Origin: Pseudomonas peradeniyensis
Lineage (GTDB): Bacteria > Pseudomonadota > Gammaproteobacteria > Pseudomonadales > Pseudomonadaceae
Direction: 5' to 3'
DNA length: 64,000 bases
NCBI RefSeq assembly: GCF_014268935.2
Contig: NZ_JABWRJ020000001.1
Location: forward strand, 1,860,001 to 1,924,000
Shown here: positions 20,703-29,665 of the stretch, in pieces
How the letters are laid out: each line of letters begins with the position of its first letter
How positions within the stretch are numbered: position 1 is the stretch's first letter
Made by a program: the position numbers and the translations under genes
The notes under the pieces: generated by a model
Databases searched by the model: none
The model's input: only the letters and a program-made list of their open reading frames with translations
Told to the model about the DNA's origin: nothing

Positions 20703-22060
20703 GCCAAGGCCGCCGTGGCGGGCATCGCCTGCAACCGATAGAACCGCCACGGCAGCATCACCGCCGCCACGGCCAGGCCGCAGGCGAAGCCAACCCACAC
20801 ACCTACCGCGCCCAGCGAGGAGTGGAAGGCCAGCCAGTAGCTCAGCGGCAGCGCCAGCAACCAGTAGCTGACCATGGTCACGCCCACCGGCCAGCGATAG
20901 TCCTGCAGGCCGCGCAAGGCGCCCAGCGCGGTGGACTGCAGACCGTCTGCCACCTGCATGGCCGCGACCACCACGAACATCGGCACGGCGATGGCGATCA
21001 CCTGCGGATCGTCGCTCATGGCTTCGGCGATGGAGCGTCCGAACAGCGCCAGCAGCACGGTGGCCACCAGCATCCAGGCGGTGACGCTGGCGAAGGTGGC
21101 GCTACCGATGGCACGGATGCGCGCCGTCTCGCCGCGCCCCTGGGCCTGGCTGATGCGGATGCTCACCGCCGCAGCCATGCCCAGCGGCAGCATGTACAGC
21201 AGCGCGCCGATCGACTGCACCACCTGGTTGGCCGCCAGGGCCGCATTGCCCAGCCAGCCGAGCATCCAGGCGGCGATCACCACCGCACCGGCCTCGGCGA
21301 GATACCCCAGGCCCAGTGGCCAGCCCTCGCCCAGCAGCGTGCGCCAGCTCAGTCGCGGCCCCTGTGGCGCCTGACGGTAACGCGCCAGCGAAGGCGCCAG
21401 GCGCCAGTAGGCCAGGGCCAGCAGCACCGCCAGCGATTCGGCGATCACCCCGGCGACGCCCGCGCCCAGCAGGCCCAGCGCCGGCAGGCCGAAATGGCCG
21501 TGGATCAGCCCGTAGCTCAGCGGAATGTTGAACAGCACCGCGCTCATCACCAGCAGCACGCCCACCCAGGGCCGGCCGATGGCTTCCAGCACATCCTTGA
21601 ACACCACCGCCAGGCAGTACGGGATCAGGAACACCGCCATCGCCTGCCAGTACGGCGTCAGCAGCGCCACATCGGGCAGCGGCACGCCCAGCCATTGCAC
21701 CAAGGGCAGACAGGCCAGCATCGCCAGGCAGCCGAGAATGCCCACCAACAGGCCATAACCCAGCCCGGCGCGCAGCGTGCGCGCCACGGTGCCAGGGTCA
21801 TCGGCGCCGTAGGCATGGCCGACGCGCACGCTCAGGGTAGCGAGCATGCCGTACAGCCCGGCATGGAAGATTAACCCGGCGCTGCTGGTCAGCGCGACAC
21901 AGGCCAGCACCACGGTGCCCAGCGAGGCCAGCAGCACGGTATCGGTCAGGCTGATCAGCTCGGCCGCCGACAGGCCCAGCACCAGCGGCAGCGCCAGGCG
22001 CAACAGGCCGGGCAGCTCGCCCAGCCAGGCAATATTCTTGGGTGAAACGAGGGCAGTCAC
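20693..22060 (-). CDS. MATE family efflux transporter
   Basis: A 455-residue multidrug/toxin extrusion protein with twelve hydrophobic helices. The opening LPGLLRLALPLVLGLSAAELISLTDTVLLASLG is the typical MATE helix 1-2 region. The start is a GTG at 22060, set by a strong GGAGG site 8 bases upstream; the ATG at 22120 further up would lie in the twin operator. It is divergent from a TetR gene, and the space between them holds two near-identical palindromes, so the TetR protein most likely represses the pump. Substrates are unknown. Confidence 0.92.
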   Translation of the reverse strand: MTALVSPKNIAWLGELPGLLRLALPLVLGLSAAELISLTDTVLLASLGTVVLACVALTSSAGLIFHAGLYGMLATLSVRVGHAYGADDPGTVARTLRAGLGYGLLVGILGCLAMLACLPLVQWLGVPLPDVALLTPYWQAMAVFLIPYCLAVVFKDVLEAIGRPWVGVLLVMSAVLFNIPLSYGLIHGHFGLPALGLLGAGVAGVIAESLAVLLALAYWRLAPSLARYRQAPQGPRLSWRTLLGEGWPLGLGYLAEAGAVVIAAWMLGWLGNAALAANQVVQSIGALLYMLPLGMAAAVSIRISQAQGRGETARIRAIGSATFASVTAWMLVATVLLALFGRSIAEAMSDDPQVIAIAVPMFVVVAAMQVADGLQSTALGALRGLQDYRWPVGVTMVSYWLLALPLSYWLAFHSSLGAVGVWVGFACGLAVAAVMLPWRFYRLQAMPATAALAQP

Positions 22061-22079
22061 GGTAGTAACCTCCAATTGA

Positions 22080-22094
22080 CATACGCCGCGTATG
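22080..22094. promoter_or_regulatory. Operator palindrome 1 for the TetR regulator
   Basis: CATACGCCGCGTATG is a near-perfect palindrome inside the longer direct repeat ATTGACATACGC..CGTATGCTAAT. It lies just upstream of the MATE ribosome site, where binding would block its transcription. Confidence 0.75.
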
Positions 22095-22111
22095 CTAATG
22101 CCATTTATTGA

Positions 22112-22126
22112 CATACGCAACGTATG
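22112..22126. promoter_or_regulatory. Operator palindrome 2 for the TetR regulator
   Basis: CATACGCAACGTATG repeats the first operator 32 bases away, about three helix turns, so both sites face the same side of DNA. The TTGACA in each copy may be a promoter -35 element. The pair sits between the divergent MATE and TetR genes. Confidence 0.75.
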
Positions 22127-22164
22127 CTAATTTGCAGCCATCGCTTTTTTACCCGGAGCCCTCC

Positions 22165-22758
22165 ATGCCCACCCCTCGCCGCAGCCGCGCCGCCATGAGC
22201 GCGGACACCACCGAACGGCTGATCGCCGTCGCCCGCCGCCAGTTCGCCGAAAAGGGCTTTGCCGCCGTGGTGATGGACGAACTGTGTGCCGAAGCCGACC
22301 TCACCCGCGGCGCCCTGCACCACCATTTCGGCGGCAAGGCCGGGTTGTTCATCGCGGTGGTGGAGCACCTGCTCGAGGAGATCAACCAGGCAATCGACGC
22401 CCGCTACGCCACCCACGACGACCCGTGGGAGGGTTATATCGACACCTGCCTGTACTACTACGACCTGCTGCACGAGCCGGCCCTGCGGCGCATCCTGCTG
22501 CAGGACGCCCCCGGGGTACTCGGCCCGCGCCTGCGCGAGCTGGAGGAAGCCAGCTACATCGGGCCCATGGCCCAGGGGCTGGTGGAGTTGCAGCAGGCCG
22601 GCAGGCTGCGCGCCTTCGACGCCGTGGCCATGGCGCACCTGATCAACGGCGCGATGGGCGACAGCGGCATGTGGGTGATCGCCCAGGACGATCCGCAGGC
22701 GGCGGCGGAACGGGTGAAGGGGGCGCTGCGCTGTTTGATGGAGGGGTTGCAGGCCTGA
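22165..22758 (+). CDS. TetR family transcriptional regulator
   Basis: A 197-residue TetR repressor. Its N-terminal helix-turn-helix (about residues 14-60) contains ARRQFAEKGFAAVVMDELCAEADLTRGALHHHFGGK, the standard TetR pattern with the FGGK end. The rest is the ligand-binding and dimer domain. The ATG at 22165 has GGAG 6 bases upstream; codons before it cross the operator. It is divergent from the MATE pump and should repress both genes through the two palindromes between them. The inducing compound is unknown. Confidence 0.93.
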   Translation: MPTPRRSRAAMSADTTERLIAVARRQFAEKGFAAVVMDELCAEADLTRGALHHHFGGKAGLFIAVVEHLLEEINQAIDARYATHDDPWEGYIDTCLYYYDLLHEPALRRILLQDAPGVLGPRLRELEEASYIGPMAQGLVELQQAGRLRAFDAVAMAHLINGAMGDSGMWVIAQDDPQAAAERVKGALRCLMEGLQA

Positions 22759-22779
22759 GTCCATTATGGCGCGCGGCTG

Positions 22780-22867
22780 CGTGGGAGCGGGCTTGCCCCG
22801 CGATGGCGTCCCCCCAGCCAACCTGGTTGTAGCGACTGGCCTCATCGCGGGGCAAGCCCGCTCCCAC
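22780..22867. repeat. REP pair (inverted)
   Basis: Arms CGTGGGAGCGGGCTTGCCCC and its reverse complement, about 40 bases apart, after the TetR stop and before gcd. The GGGCTTG class. Confidence 0.88.
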
Positions 22868-22986
22868 GTGGACGGTTAATCGCCTGCTCTAACTGCGACA
22901 ATCGGCCACGAATCAAAATGTACTAACTTGTTAATTAGCTTGCTAAGGGCTTAAACTTCCCGCATTCCACCTGCGAGATCCCTGGC

Positions 22987-25392
22987 ATGAAAGACTCACC
23001 CCGCGCCTGCGGCGCCTCAACCTTCATCCTGGTCGGCCTGGGCGTCGTCATCGCCCTGCTCGGCCTGCTCCTGGCCGCCGGCGGCGTCAAGCTGGCCGGC
23101 CTGGGCGGTTCCTGGTACTTCCTGGTCGGCGGCCTGGCCATGGCCTTCGCCGGCCTGCTCATCGCCCGTCGCAAGCCGGCAGGCGCCTGGCTGTACGCGC
23201 TGTTCCTCGCCGGCACCGCGATCTGGGCCGTGGCCGACACCGGGCTGGTGTTCTGGCCGCTGTTCTCGCGGCTGTTCATGTTCGCCGCCATCGGCCTGGT
23301 GGTGGCGCTGCTGTATCCGCAACTGGTCCGGCGCCCTGCGCGTGGCGCCTATGGCGTCGCCGGCCTGCTGGGCGTGGCGCTGGTGATCGCCGCCGGCAAC
23401 ATGTTCGTCGCCCATCCCAGCGTCGCCCCCACTGGCAAGGGCCCGGGCCTGACCCCGGTGGAGCCGGGCCAGCAACAGAAAGACTGGGCCCATTACGGCA
23501 ACACCGAGGGCGGCAGCCGCTTCGCCGCGCTGGACCAGATCAACCGAGGCAACGTCGAGCAGCTCAAGGTGGCCTGGACCTACCACACCGGTGACGTCGC
23601 CCTCAGCGACGGCAACGGCGCCGAAGACCAGCTCACCCCGCTGCAGGTAGGCGACAAGGTGTTCATCTGCACCCCGCACAACAACCTGATCGCCCTCGAC
23701 GCCGACACCGGCAAGGAACTGTGGAAGAACGCCATCAACGCCCAGTCCAAGGTCTGGCAGCGTTGCCGTGGCATGGCCTATTTCGACGCCAGCGCGCCGA
23801 TCGCCCAGCCATCCCAACCCGACAGCACACCGGTCAGTGTGGCCAGCGTGCCAGCTGGCGCCAACTGCCAACGCCGCCTGCTGACCAATACCATCGATGC
23901 CCGCCTGATCGCGGTCGATGCCGACACCGGCGCGTTCTGCGAAGGCTTCGGCGACAACGGCCAGGTCGACCTCAAGGCTGGCCTGGGTAACGTGCCGGAC
24001 TCTTACTACCAGCTGTCCTCGGCGCCGCTGATGGCCGGCACCACCGTGGTGGTCGGCGGCCGCGTCGCCGACAACGTCCAGACCGACATGCCCGGCGGCG
24101 TGATCCGTGGCTTCGATGTGATCACCGGTGCCCAGCGCTGGGCTTTCGACCCGGGCAACCCGCAGGACCGCGACGCCCCGCAAGACGACCGGACCTACGT
24201 ACGCAGCACCCCCAACAGCTGGGCGCCAATGTCGTACGACCCGGCGATGAACACCCTGTTCCTGCCGATGGGCTCCTCGTCCACCGACATCTACGGCGTC
24301 GAACGCAGCGAGCTGGATCACACCTACGGCGCTTCGGTGCTGGCGCTGGACGCCACCACGGGCAATGAAAAGTGGGTGTACCAGACCGTGCACAACGACC
24401 TCTGGGACTTCGACCTGCCGATGCAGCCGAGCCTGATCGACTTCAAAAAGGATGACGGCAACACCGTACCCGCGCTGGTGATCGGCACCAAGGCCGGGCA
24501 GATCTACGTGCTCGACCGCGCCACCGGCAAGCCGCTGACCCAGGTCGACGAAGTACCGGTCAAGCCGGGCAACATACCCAACGAGCCGTACTCGCCGACC
24601 CAGCCGAAGTCGGTGGGCATGCCGCAGATCGGCGCGCAGACCCTGACCGAATCGGACATGTGGGGCGCTACCCCGTATGACCAACTGCTGTGCCGCATCG
24701 ACTTCAAGAAGATGCGCTACGACGGCCTGTACACCGCGCCAGGCACCGACCTGTCGCTGAGCTTCCCGGGCTCGCTGGGCGGCATGAACTGGGGCAGCCT
24801 CTCCACCGACCCGGTGCATGGCTTCATCTTCGTCAACGACATGCGCCTGGGCCTGTGGATCCAGATGATCCCGTCGCAGAACAAAGGCGCCGCCGCAGGT
24901 GGTGGCGAAGCACTGAACACCGGCATGGGCGCGGTGCCGCTCAAGGGCACGCCGTACGCGGTGAACAAGAACCGCTTCCTGTCGGTGGCCGGTATTCCGT
25001 GCCAGGCGCCGCCGTTCGGCACCCTCACCGCCATCGACATGAATACCCGGCAGGTCGCCTGGCAGGTGCCGGTCGGCACCGTCGAGGACACCGGCCCCTT
25101 GGGCATCCGCATGCACCTGCCGATCAAGATTGGCCTGCCGACCCTGGGCGGCACCCTGTCCACCCAAGGCGGCCTGGTATTCATCGCCGGTACCCAGGAC
25201 TTCTACCTGCGCGCCTACGACAGCGGCAACGGCAACGAGATCTGGAAGGCCCGCCTGCCGGTCGGCAGCCAGGGCGGCCCGATGACCTATGTATCGCCGA
25301 AAACCGGCAAGCAGTACGTGGTGGTCACCGCTGGCGGCGCACGCCAGTCTACCGATCGTGGCGACTACGTGATGGCGTACGCCCTGCCGTAA
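22987..25392 (+). CDS. gcd: Membrane-bound PQQ glucose dehydrogenase Gcd
   Basis: An 801-residue inner-membrane enzyme that oxidises glucose to gluconolactone in the periplasm, passing electrons to ubiquinone. Five hydrophobic helices fill residues 1-145. The rest is an eight-bladed PQQ propeller facing the periplasm, with the tryptophan-docking-type repeats typical of quinoproteins (for example ALDADTGKELWKNAINAQSKVWQRCRG and DATTGNEKWVYQTVHNDLWDFDLPMQPSL). Length matches Gcd of other pseudomonads. It gives the direct-oxidation route that complements the Gts/Glk route encoded further on. Convergent with arcB. Confidence 0.96.
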   Translation: MKDSPRACGASTFILVGLGVVIALLGLLLAAGGVKLAGLGGSWYFLVGGLAMAFAGLLIARRKPAGAWLYALFLAGTAIWAVADTGLVFWPLFSRLFMFAAIGLVVALLYPQLVRRPARGAYGVAGLLGVALVIAAGNMFVAHPSVAPTGKGPGLTPVEPGQQQKDWAHYGNTEGGSRFAALDQINRGNVEQLKVAWTYHTGDVALSDGNGAEDQLTPLQVGDKVFICTPHNNLIALDADTGKELWKNAINAQSKVWQRCRGMAYFDASAPIAQPSQPDSTPVSVASVPAGANCQRRLLTNTIDARLIAVDADTGAFCEGFGDNGQVDLKAGLGNVPDSYYQLSSAPLMAGTTVVVGGRVADNVQTDMPGGVIRGFDVITGAQRWAFDPGNPQDRDAPQDDRTYVRSTPNSWAPMSYDPAMNTLFLPMGSSSTDIYGVERSELDHTYGASVLALDATTGNEKWVYQTVHNDLWDFDLPMQPSLIDFKKDDGNTVPALVIGTKAGQIYVLDRATGKPLTQVDEVPVKPGNIPNEPYSPTQPKSVGMPQIGAQTLTESDMWGATPYDQLLCRIDFKKMRYDGLYTAPGTDLSLSFPGSLGGMNWGSLSTDPVHGFIFVNDMRLGLWIQMIPSQNKGAAAGGGEALNTGMGAVPLKGTPYAVNKNRFLSVAGIPCQAPPFGTLTAIDMNTRQVAWQVPVGTVEDTGPLGIRMHLPIKIGLPTLGGTLSTQGGLVFIAGTQDFYLRAYDSGNGNEIWKARLPVGSQGGPMTYVSPKTGKQYVVVTAGGARQSTDRGDYVMAYALP

Positions 25393-25407
25393 ATCACGTC
25401 GCCTGTA

Positions 25408-25432
25408 TCGCCGGCAAGCCGGCTCCCACAGA
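25408..25432. repeat. Single REP unit
   Basis: TCGCCGGCAAGCCGGCTCCC plus ACAG, one arm of the GCCGGCTTGCC REP class with no inverted partner. It lies in the 53-base space between the gcd and arcB stops, where arcC would be expected to follow arcB. Confidence 0.75.
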
Positions 25433-25445
25433 GTCAAGGCCGCTG

Positions 25446-26456
25446 TCAGAGGTCAGCCAGGGTCGACACCAGGATCGCCTTGATCGTGTGCATGCGGTTT
25501 TCCGCCTGCTCGAAGGCGATGCACGCCGGCGACTCGAACACGTCATCGGTCACTTCGATGCCGTTGGCCAGGTCCGGATACTGCTCGGCGATCTGCTTGC
25601 CGACCTTGGTCTCGGAGTTGTGGAACGCCGGCAGGCAGTGCATGAACTTGGTGCGTGGATTGCCGGTGGCTATCATCAGCTCCTTGTTCACCTGGTAGGG
25701 CTTGAGCAGTTTGATGCGTTCGCCCCAGGCTTCGATCGGCTCGCCCATTGATACCCAGACGTCGGTATGCACGAAGTCGACGCCCTTGACCGCGGCTTTC
25801 GGGTCTTCGGTCAGGGTGATGCGCGCGCCGCTTTCCTCGGCGTATTTATGGCAGCGCTCGACCAGGTCATCATGGGGCCACAGGGCCTTGGGCGCGGCGA
25901 TGCGCACGTCCATGCCGAGCTTGGCGCCGATCAGCAGCAGCGAGTTGCCCATGTTGTTGCGGGCGTCACCCAGGTAGGCGTAGCTGATGTCGTGCAGCGG
26001 CTTGTCGCTGTGCTCACGCATGGTCAGCACGTCGGCGATCATCTGGGTCGGGTGGTATTCGTCGGTCAGGCCGTTGAACACCGGTACACCGGCGAACTTG
26101 GCCAGTTCCTCGACGATCTCCTGCTTGAAGCCACGGTACTCGATGGCGTCGTACATGCGCCCGAGCACGCGGGCGGTGTCCTTCATGCTCTCCTTGTGGC
26201 CGATCTGCGAGGAGTTGGGGTCGATGTAGGTGACGTTGGCGCCCTGGTCGTAGGCGGCGACTTCGAAGGCGCAGCGGGTGCGGGTCGAGGTCTTCTCGAA
26301 GATCAGGGCGATGTTGTTGCCCTTCAGGTGCTGCTGCTCGGTACCGGTGTACTTGGCGCGCTTGAGATCGCGGGACAGGTCCAGCAGGTAGCGCAGCTCG
26401 CGGGTGCTGTGATGTTCGAGGCTGAGCAGGTTGCGATTGTGGATGTTGAACGCCAT
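25446..26456 (-). CDS. arcB: Catabolic ornithine carbamoyltransferase ArcB
   Basis: A 336-residue enzyme of the arginine deiminase pathway that splits citrulline with phosphate into ornithine and carbamoyl phosphate. Carbamoyl-phosphate motif STRTRCAFE (about 56-64) and the ornithine-side HCLPAFHN (about 273) are both present, with the length of the catabolic rather than the shorter anabolic enzyme. It follows arcA by 69 bases in an arcD-arcA-arcB order. The expected next gene arcC (carbamate kinase) is absent; a REP unit and the convergent gcd follow instead. Confidence 0.94.
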   Translation of the reverse strand: MAFNIHNRNLLSLEHHSTRELRYLLDLSRDLKRAKYTGTEQQHLKGNNIALIFEKTSTRTRCAFEVAAYDQGANVTYIDPNSSQIGHKESMKDTARVLGRMYDAIEYRGFKQEIVEELAKFAGVPVFNGLTDEYHPTQMIADVLTMREHSDKPLHDISYAYLGDARNNMGNSLLLIGAKLGMDVRIAAPKALWPHDDLVERCHKYAEESGARITLTEDPKAAVKGVDFVHTDVWVSMGEPIEAWGERIKLLKPYQVNKELMIATGNPRTKFMHCLPAFHNSETKVGKQIAEQYPDLANGIEVTDDVFESPACIAFEQAENRMHTIKAILVSTLADL

Positions 26457-26525
26457 GACGGTTCTCCTTGGATTCGGTGAGGTGTCCGGCCGCCGCCTCG
26501 TGGGCGCGGCCGGGTTCGATGGGCG

Positions 26526-27779
26526 TTAGTAGTCGATAGGGTCGCGCACGATCGGGCAGGTCATGCAGTGGCCGCCGCCGCGGCCCCGGCCCAGTTCGCC
26601 GGCGCTGATGGTGATGACCTCGATCCCGGCCTTGCGCAGCAGGGTGTTGGTGTAGGTGTTGCGGTCATAGCCGATGACCACGCCGGGCTCCACGGCCACC
26701 ACGTTGTTGCCGTCATCCCACTGTTCGCGCTCGGCGGCGAAGCTGTTGCCGCCGGTCTCGACCACGCGCAGCTTGACCCCCAGGTGCTCGCCGACCACTT
26801 CGATGAACGATTTGTTCTCGCGGCGCACGTCCATGCCATACGGCTTGCTTTCGTCCGGTCGGATGATGAACGGCACAATTTCCTTGACCACTTCCGGGAA
26901 GACCGTGACCAGGTCGCGGTCGCAGAAGCTGAACACGGTGTCCAGGTGCATCGCGGCGCGAGATTTCGGCAGGCCGGCGACGATGACTTTCTCCACCGCG
27001 CCCTTGGCGAACAGGTTCTGTGCCAGTTGGCCGATGGCCTGGCGCGAGGTGCGCTCGCCCATGCCGATGAGCACGACGCCCTTGCCGATCGGCATCACGT
27101 CGCCGCCTTCGAGGGTGGCGTTGCCGTGGTCCTTGTCCGGGTCGCCGTACCAGACCTGGAAGTCGGCGTTGGTGAACTCCTTGTGGAACTTGTAGATGGC
27201 GGTGGTCAGCAGGGTTTCCTGGCGTCGCGCCGGCCAGTACATCGGGTTGAGCGTCACGCCGCCGTAGATCCAGCAGGTGGTGTCGCGGGTGAACTGGGTG
27301 TTGGGCAGCGGCGGCAGGATGAAGCTGGAGTGGCCCAGGTAGTCGTTGTACATCTTGACCACGCTGGCGCCTTCGCTTTCCGGCAGGTCCTGGCCGGCCA
27401 CGCCGCCGATCAGGAATTCGGCCAGGTGGCGTGGCTCGAGACCTTCGAGCCAGCTGCGCACTTCATTGGTGAGGCCGACGCCGACGGTGTCGGAGGTGAT
27501 CTTGCGGTCGAGAATCCACTTCAGCGCGTCGGGCTGCTGGACGATGTCGGTCAGCAGGTTGTGCATCTCCAGCACATCGACGCCGCGCTCGCGCATCTTG
27601 GTGACGAAGTCGAAGTGGTCGCGCTTGGCCTGGTCGACCCAGATCACGTCGTCGAACAGCAGTTCGTCGCAGTTGCTCGGGGTCAGGCGCTTGTGCGCCA
27701 GGCCCGGGCTGCAGACCATCACTTTGCGCAGTTTGCCGGCTTCGGAATGGACGCCGTATTTCTGTTTCTCAGTGGACAT
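26526..27779 (-). CDS. arcA: Arginine deiminase ArcA
   Basis: A 417-residue cytoplasmic enzyme that hydrolyses arginine to citrulline and ammonia. The catalytic Cys405 lies in GGGHCMTCP near the C-terminus, with the conserved [16 protein letters not shown] (general acid region) and [12 protein letters not shown]. Length matches Pseudomonas ArcA. It is the middle gene of arcDAB, 33 bases after arcD. It gives ATP from arginine under low oxygen, although the ATP-forming step would need a carbamate kinase from elsewhere in this genome. Confidence 0.97.
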   Translation of the reverse strand: MSTEKQKYGVHSEAGKLRKVMVCSPGLAHKRLTPSNCDELLFDDVIWVDQAKRDHFDFVTKMRERGVDVLEMHNLLTDIVQQPDALKWILDRKITSDTVGVGLTNEVRSWLEGLEPRHLAEFLIGGVAGQDLPESEGASVVKMYNDYLGHSSFILPPLPNTQFTRDTTCWIYGGVTLNPMYWPARRQETLLTTAIYKFHKEFTNADFQVWYGDPDKDHGNATLEGGDVMPIGKGVVLIGMGERTSRQAIGQLAQNLFAKGAVEKVIVAGLPKSRAAMHLDTVFSFCDRDLVTVFPEVVKEIVPFIIRPDESKPYGMDVRRENKSFIEVVGEHLGVKLRVVETGGNSFAAEREQWDDGNNVVAVEPGVVIGYDRNTYTNTLLRKAGIEVITISAGELGRGRGGGHCMTCPIVRDPIDY

Positions 27780-27812
27780 GGTGAATCCTCCTGTAAAGCG
27801 AAGACGTGGGGT

Positions 27813-29240
27813 TCAGAGAGTCAGGAAGCCGTCGTACAGGCCGTAGGCCGCCACCAGGGCGCCCGCGACCACGGCGGCGAAGATCAGTTTTTCCACGCTG
27901 GTGAAGATCGGTTGGCCGACCTCGCGCTTGGCCTTGGCGAACAGGATCGCGCCAGGGGCGTAGAGCAGGGCCGAGAGCAGCAGGTATTTCACGCCGCCGG
28001 CGTACAGCAGCCAGATCGCGTAGAGCAGGGCGATGCCGCCGATGATCAGGTCTTTCTTGCGTTCGGCCAGGGCCTGTTCGTAGGTCTCGTTGCGCCAGGC
28101 CAGCAGGAAGGCATAGGCCGCCGACCACAGGTAAGGCACCAGGATCATCGAGGTGGCGAGGTAGATCAGCGACAGGTAGGTGCTGTTGGAGAACAGGGTG
28201 ATGACCAGGAAGATCTGCACCATGGCGTTGGTCAGCCACAGGGCGTTGGCCGGCACATGGTTGGCGTTCTCGCGGCGCAGGAACTCCGGCATGGTGTGGT
28301 CCTTGGCGGCGGCGAACATGATCTCGGCGCACAGCAGCACCCACGACAGCAGGGCGCCCAGCAGCGAGATGATCAGGCCGACGCTGATCAGCACCGCGCC
28401 CCAGTGGCCGACCACGTGTTCAAGCACCGCGGCCATCGACGGGTTCTGCAGCTTGGCCAGCTCCGGCTGGGTCATCACGCCCAGCGACAGCACGTTGACC
28501 AGCACCAGGAACAGCAGCACGGTGACGAAGCCGATGACCGTGGCCTTGCCGACGTCGGAGCGTTTTTCCGCACGGGAAGAGAAGATGCTCGCGCCCTCGA
28601 TGCCGATGAACACCCACACGGTGACCAGCATCATGTTGCGCACCTGGTTCATCACGCTGCCCAGCTCCGGCGTGCCGACAGCCCAGATGTCCGCGGTGAA
28701 TACGTCGAGCTTGAAGGCGAACAGGCAGATCAGCGCGAACAGCGCCAGCGGCACGACCTTGGCCACGGTGGTGACCAGGTTGATGAAGGCGGCTTCCTTG
28801 ATGCCGCGCAGCACCAGGAAGTGCACGGCCCACAGCAGGATCGAAGCACCGATCACCGCCGCCGGGGTGTTGCCTTCACCGAACACCGGGAAGAAATACC
28901 CCAAGGTGCTGAACAGCAGCACGAAGTAGCCGACGTTGCCCAGCCAGGCACTGATCCAGTAGCCCCAGGCCGAGGAAAAGCCCATGTAGTCGCCGAAGCC
29001 GGCCTTGGCGTAGGCGTACACCCCGCCGTCAAGATCGGGCTTGCGGTTGGCCAGGGTCTGGAAGACGAAGGCGAGGGTGAGCATGCCCACTGCGGTGATG
29101 GCCCAGCCGATCAGCACGGCGCCGACGCCGGCGCTGGCGGCCATGTTCTGGGGTAACGAGAAGATCCCGCCACCGATCATCGAGCCGACGACAAGTGCTA
29201 CAAGTGCACCTAGTTTTAGTTTTCCGGGAGAATCAGACAT
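27813..29240 (-). CDS. arcD: Arginine/ornithine antiporter ArcD
   Basis: A 475-residue inner-membrane antiporter of the basic amino acid/polyamine APA superfamily, with about twelve helices. It brings in arginine in exchange for ornithine made by the deiminase pathway. The N-terminus KLKLGALVALVVGSMIGGGIFSLP holds the conserved helix-1 glycine bend. It is first in the arcDAB set. An ANR-like box lies 62-75 bases upstream. A paralogue with nearly the same sequence opening is read divergently 425 bases away. Confidence 0.95.
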   Translation of the reverse strand: MSDSPGKLKLGALVALVVGSMIGGGIFSLPQNMAASAGVGAVLIGWAITAVGMLTLAFVFQTLANRKPDLDGGVYAYAKAGFGDYMGFSSAWGYWISAWLGNVGYFVLLFSTLGYFFPVFGEGNTPAAVIGASILLWAVHFLVLRGIKEAAFINLVTTVAKVVPLALFALICLFAFKLDVFTADIWAVGTPELGSVMNQVRNMMLVTVWVFIGIEGASIFSSRAEKRSDVGKATVIGFVTVLLFLVLVNVLSLGVMTQPELAKLQNPSMAAVLEHVVGHWGAVLISVGLIISLLGALLSWVLLCAEIMFAAAKDHTMPEFLRRENANHVPANALWLTNAMVQIFLVITLFSNSTYLSLIYLATSMILVPYLWSAAYAFLLAWRNETYEQALAERKKDLIIGGIALLYAIWLLYAGGVKYLLLSALLYAPGAILFAKAKREVGQPIFTSVEKLIFAAVVAGALVAAYGLYDGFLTL

Positions 29241-29665
29241 TTAACGACTCCGTACCAGGAGAAAGTTGACCTCAGAATAAATCTGACGCCTGGATCATTC
29301 GCTGACTTAGATCAGTTCATGCCCGCATGAAGATCAGAAAAATCCTTCACGCGCCTCCTGGAGGATGCCGACAGCTCTGACGCAGGCCTTGTGCGCTGGC
29401 ACCTCCATGCCCTTCTAGAGCAAACGCTCCGTTTCGCCTGCGAACTGAGAAGTTAGTCCGTTTTGCGGTTTTCGCAAATTTTTCACAGCAAATAGCGACG
29501 GGTTTAGACGATCCGCAAAGTAGTCGACTAATGTGGTTTTTATTAAGGTTTCGGTATAGACAGCATGGTTATGAGTGCTATAGGTTTAATGGCTTTATTT
29601 GATAAAAAACTTGTAACAATAATGTCGGCCAATACGTTCACGCGCGCCCGCGCACGAGGAGTCCT
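29241..29665. other. Intergenic region between the two ArcD genes
   Basis: 425 bases without a confident gene. It is AT-rich from about 29,460 to 29,640, unlike the flanking coding DNA. It holds the ANR-like box and a plausible TATTCT -10 element (complement of 29275-29280) for arcD. A ribosome site GAGGAG lies just before the divergent antiporter. A 34-codon ORF (29565-29669) overlaps that antiporter's start. Confidence 0.7.
29302..29315 (-). promoter_or_regulatory. ANR-like box upstream of arcDAB
   Basis: CTGACTTAGATCAG matches the FNR/ANR pattern TTGAC-N4-ATCAG at all but the first base. Its centre is about 31 bases from a TATTCT -10 element, so activation would be from near -41.5 relative to a start about 27 bases before arcD. 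This fits the known anaerobic control of arcDABC by ANR. Confidence 0.7.

Noticed and set aside
22105..22845. A 246-codon minus-strand frame opposite the TetR gene
   Set aside because: It crosses a REP arm and the twin operator and has no family similarity; the TetR frame is clear.
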